Source of the DNA: JADLGL01 sp963823045 | Lineage (GTDB): Bacteria; Pseudomonadota; Alphaproteobacteria; Rhizobiales; Kaistiaceae | NCBI GenBank assembly: GCA_963823045.1 | Contig: CAWGKA010000005.1 | Location: 183,917-247,916, forward strand | Reading direction: 5' to 3' | DNA: 64,000 bases | In this document: piece by piece, positions 61,854 to 64,000 of the stretch | Position numbering within the stretch: the first letter of the stretch is position 1 | Layout: each line of letters starts with the position of its first letter | The notes under the pieces: generated by a model | What the model was told of the DNA's origin: nothing | What the model saw: the letters and a program-made list of their open reading frames with translations, nothing else | The model's database searches: none | Program-made: the position numbers and the translations under genes

Positions 61854-63949
61854 GCGGCTGGGACGACGCGGTTCGTCAGATTGCGGACATGGCCGGCATC
61901 CGGCTCGGCTATCGCGATGGCCTCGGCCACGACGTCGAGACGCCGCTGGAGGCCGTGCGCGAGTTGCTGGCCGCTATCCGCCTGCCCGCGGACAACGAGG
62001 CGGCGGCGCGCGACAGCGTCAGCCGCCTTGAAGCCAAGCGCGATCGTCTCGCCCCGCAATGGATCATCGCCAAGGCCGATGAGGCCCCCTTCGTCTCGCT
62101 CAACGATCCCAATGCCGATTTGGTTGGCTGGTCGGTCGTCGACGAAGCCGGCGTTGTGACCGAGGGGCACGCACATGTCGGTCACCGCGACGGTCCGGGC
62201 ATTCATCTGCCACCGCTCGCCGCCGGCTACTACAAAGCGACGCTGACGGCCGGCGCGCGGCCCGCCGAACTGACGATCCTCTCAGCGCCGGAGAGCTGTT
62301 GGCGGCCGACCGCCGGCAAGAAGCGTTGGGGCGTCTATGGCCCGGCCTATGGGCTGGTGTCGGCGGTCGATCTCGGCATCGGCGATTTCGGCGATATCGG
62401 CGCCATCGGCGAGGCGTCGGCACGGCGCGGCGCGAGCTTCCTCGGTCTCAGTCCATTGCACACGCTGTTCCCCGCCGAACGCCACCGCATCTCGCCCTAT
62501 TCGCCATCCTCGCGGCTGTTCCGCGACCCTATCTATGTCGACCCACGAAAGGTCCCCGGCCTGGGAGATCGCGCCCGGGCGCTCCTTGCCGAGGCCGCCG
62601 ATGACGGGCGTCTCGCCAAGGCGCGCGGCGGACCGCTGGTGGACTACGCCGCGGTGTGGGCGGTGAAGGCGCCGATGCTCGAGGCGCTGTGGCACGAATT
62701 CCGCCACCATGGCGGGTCGCTTCTGTTCGATGCCTTTCGCTCCGAACGGGGCATGGCGCTCAATCGCCACGCCGCGTTCGAGGCATTCGCGGCCGCCCGG
62801 AGCGCCGCCGGCGAAAGCGAACCCTATGCCGGCATGCCGGCACCGGACTCGGCAGCGCTTACGGAGTTCGCCGCAGCGAACCGCGAGGCGGTCGAGTATC
62901 ATTCCTGGCTGCAATGGCTCGCCGACGATCAGCTGTCGCTTGCCGCCAACGCGGCGCGGTCCGCCGGCATGGAGATCGGCCTCCTCGCCGATCTTGCCGT
63001 CGGCGTCGATCCGCAAGGATCGGAAGCCTGGGCGGCGCCGGACGGCTATCTCGGCTCGCTGTCGGTCGGCGCGCCGCCGGACGAACTCGCACCCCACGGG
63101 CAGAATTGGGGCCTGCGCGGCCTCGATCCGTTTGCTCTGGAAGCGAACGGCATGGCCGCCTTCCGCGCGCTCATCAGTGCCAACATGCGCCATGTCGGCG
63201 CGCTGCGCATCGATCATGCCTTCCAGCTGCGGCGGCTCTATCTCATCCCCGACGGCCTGCCGTCATCGGCCGGCGCCTATCTCCGCTTCCCCACCGAGGC
63301 GATGCTCGCGGTGCTCCGCATTGAAAGCCACCGCGCCCGCTGCATGGTCATCGGCGAGGATCTCGGCACCCATCCGCCCGGCTTCTCCGAAACGATCCGC
63401 AGTTCCGGTATTCTCGGCTATCGCGTCCTTTATTTCGAGCGCGAGCAGGGGGGCGATTTCCGGCCGCCGGCCGCCTATGATGAGGTGGCGATGGCGGTGA
63501 TCGACACGCATGACTTGGCAACGCTGGAAGGCTGGTGGCGCGGCGAGGACATCGAGGATCGGTTGAAATACGGCATCACCGACATCGAGGGCGTCGGTCA
63601 GGCGCGGCGCGAGCGCGATATCGACCGGCATCGCCTCATGGCGCTGCTGCGCAACGAAGGCCTCGTCGACAGCGAGGAGTTGCCTGCCACCGCGCCTCTT
63701 GAAGCGGTCGCGCGGCTCCTTGGCCGCTGCCGCTCGGAGCTTGTCGGCCTACAGCTCGACGACCTTGCCGGCGCCGTGGATCCTCAGAACATCCCAGGCG
63801 TTGTCGAGGATGCGCCGAACTGGCGGCGGCGCCTGCCGATGACCATCGCGGAACTGGCGACCAGAGGCGGCCCGCTTGACAGGTTCGCGCAGGCAATGGC
63901 AGCGGAGGGCCGCAATGACGGCCTGGTGATACCACCCCGGAACAATTGA
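61850..63949 (+). CDS. malQ: 4-alpha-glucanotransferase MalQ
   Basis: 699 residues from MSGWDDAVRQ, overlapping the glgX stop. An N-terminal helical/beta extension (about 1-150) precedes the GH77 core. Nucleophile Asp in ALRIDHAFQL, acid/base Glu in MVIGEDLGTHP, stabiliser Asp in VIDTHDLATL, and RSAGMEIGLLADLAVGVDP for the donor site. It moves maltosyl units between alpha-glucans. Its stop overlaps the ATG of the next gene (TGATG). Confidence 0.95.
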   Translation: MSGWDDAVRQIADMAGIRLGYRDGLGHDVETPLEAVRELLAAIRLPADNEAAARDSVSRLEAKRDRLAPQWIIAKADEAPFVSLNDPNADLVGWSVVDEAGVVTEGHAHVGHRDGPGIHLPPLAAGYYKATLTAGARPAELTILSAPESCWRPTAGKKRWGVYGPAYGLVSAVDLGIGDFGDIGAIGEASARRGASFLGLSPLHTLFPAERHRISPYSPSSRLFRDPIYVDPRKVPGLGDRARALLAEAADDGRLAKARGGPLVDYAAVWAVKAPMLEALWHEFRHHGGSLLFDAFRSERGMALNRHAAFEAFAAARSAAGESEPYAGMPAPDSAALTEFAAANREAVEYHSWLQWLADDQLSLAANAARSAGMEIGLLADLAVGVDPQGSEAWAAPDGYLGSLSVGAPPDELAPHGQNWGLRGLDPFALEANGMAAFRALISANMRHVGALRIDHAFQLRRLYLIPDGLPSSAGAYLRFPTEAMLAVLRIESHRARCMVIGEDLGTHPPGFSETIRSSGILGYRVLYFEREQGGDFRPPAAYDEVAMAVIDTHDLATLEGWWRGEDIEDRLKYGITDIEGVGQARRERDIDRHRLMALLRNEGLVDSEELPATAPLEAVARLLGRCRSELVGLQLDDLAGAVDPQNIPGVVEDAPNWRRRLPMTIAELATRGGPLDRFAQAMAAEGRNDGLVIPPRNN

Positions 63950-64000
63950 TGGCGACCGCAACAAAGAACGCGAAACCGACCCGCCCGACCAAGGCGAAGG
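63949..64000 (+). CDS. start of a further gene, cut by the window edge
   Basis: Only 17 residues are visible (MATATKNAKPTRPTKAK), basic and Ala/Thr/Lys-rich. The ATG overlaps the malQ stop, so it belongs to the same glucan operon; trehalose or glycogen enzymes often follow here. The product cannot be identified from this. Confidence 0.5.
   Translation, partial: MATATKNAKPTRPTKAK

Overview
The window reads as chromosomal DNA of a GC-rich alphaproteobacterium, most likely of the Hyphomicrobiales (Rhizobiales) type. This rests on the very high third-position GC, many ATGA/TGATG-coupled operons, the ureDAJBC gene order, a DUF3775 protein, an SPFH/ribbon-helix-helix pair, PQQ-associated ABC components, and paired palindromes of the form ATTGCCGGGTCAAGCCCGGCAAT. 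No rRNA, tRNA, CRISPR array, transposase or phage gene was seen. The species assignment is inference.

Layout. 1-3 kb: the end of a PepSY/DUF2271 operon divergent from a two-component system. 3-4.6 kb: a graveyard of four truncated minus-strand genes (EamA transporter, ABC ATPase, substrate-binding protein, FMN-dependent hydroxyacid dehydrogenase). 4.7-10.9 kb: small secreted proteins, a DUF1007-NicO nickel/cobalt permease fusion, an isoaspartyl-peptidase/asparaginase, and an ECF sigma/anti-sigma operon with a textbook ECF promoter. 11-14.3 kb: an ammonium-transporter-PAS-GGDEF-EAL fusion broken by a frameshift.

14.3-31.6 kb is the centrepiece, a guanidine-to-ammonia island. A candidate sigma-54 promoter lies just upstream of a guanidine-I (ykkC) riboswitch. 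Next come a three-gene ABC importer, an agmatinase-family guanidine hydrolase (GdmH type), and a 162-residue protein with an extreme histidine-rich N-terminus. A second sigma-54 promoter then leads into urtABCDE (urea importer) and ureDAJBCFGE (nickel urease, its chaperones and a nickel permease). Together these would import guanidine, cleave it to urea and ammonia, import or re-import urea, and hydrolyse it. Both hydrolases would need nickel, and four genes in the window plausibly handle nickel (NicO fusion, His-rich protein, UreJ, His-tailed UreE). UrtC is unusual: it carries an N-terminal DUF805 domain and an inserted membrane block. ureF and ureE each contain a frameshift.

31.6-44 kb: a frameshifted phosphoribosyltransferase, DUF302, DUF3775 near an FNR/FixK-like box, a PEBP protein, a copper-delivery pair (PCuAC and Sco), a HAD-UbiA/glycosyltransferase/SMR polyprenyl-sugar cluster, an SPFH-RHH module, a Bcr/CflA efflux pump and a second two-component system. 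44-49.8 kb: a coupled four-gene operon resembling the OleACD beta-lactone/olefin pathway, in which the OleD reductase is fused to a metallo-beta-lactamase-fold domain and OleC is followed by a sulfotransferase; OleB is absent. 49.8-53.2 kb: PrmB, a trypsin-like protease and a CorC/HlyC-type protein. 53.2-59.7 kb: PQQ-associated ABC components, including an ATPase with every catalytic motif altered, and a complete NitT/TauT-type ABC transporter. 59.8-64 kb: glgX and malQ for alpha-glucan breakdown, and the start of one further gene.

Four otherwise well-conserved genes (amt fusion, ureF, ureE, hpt) carry small frameshifts. Either the source assembly has indel errors or these genes are decaying; the sequence alone cannot decide.
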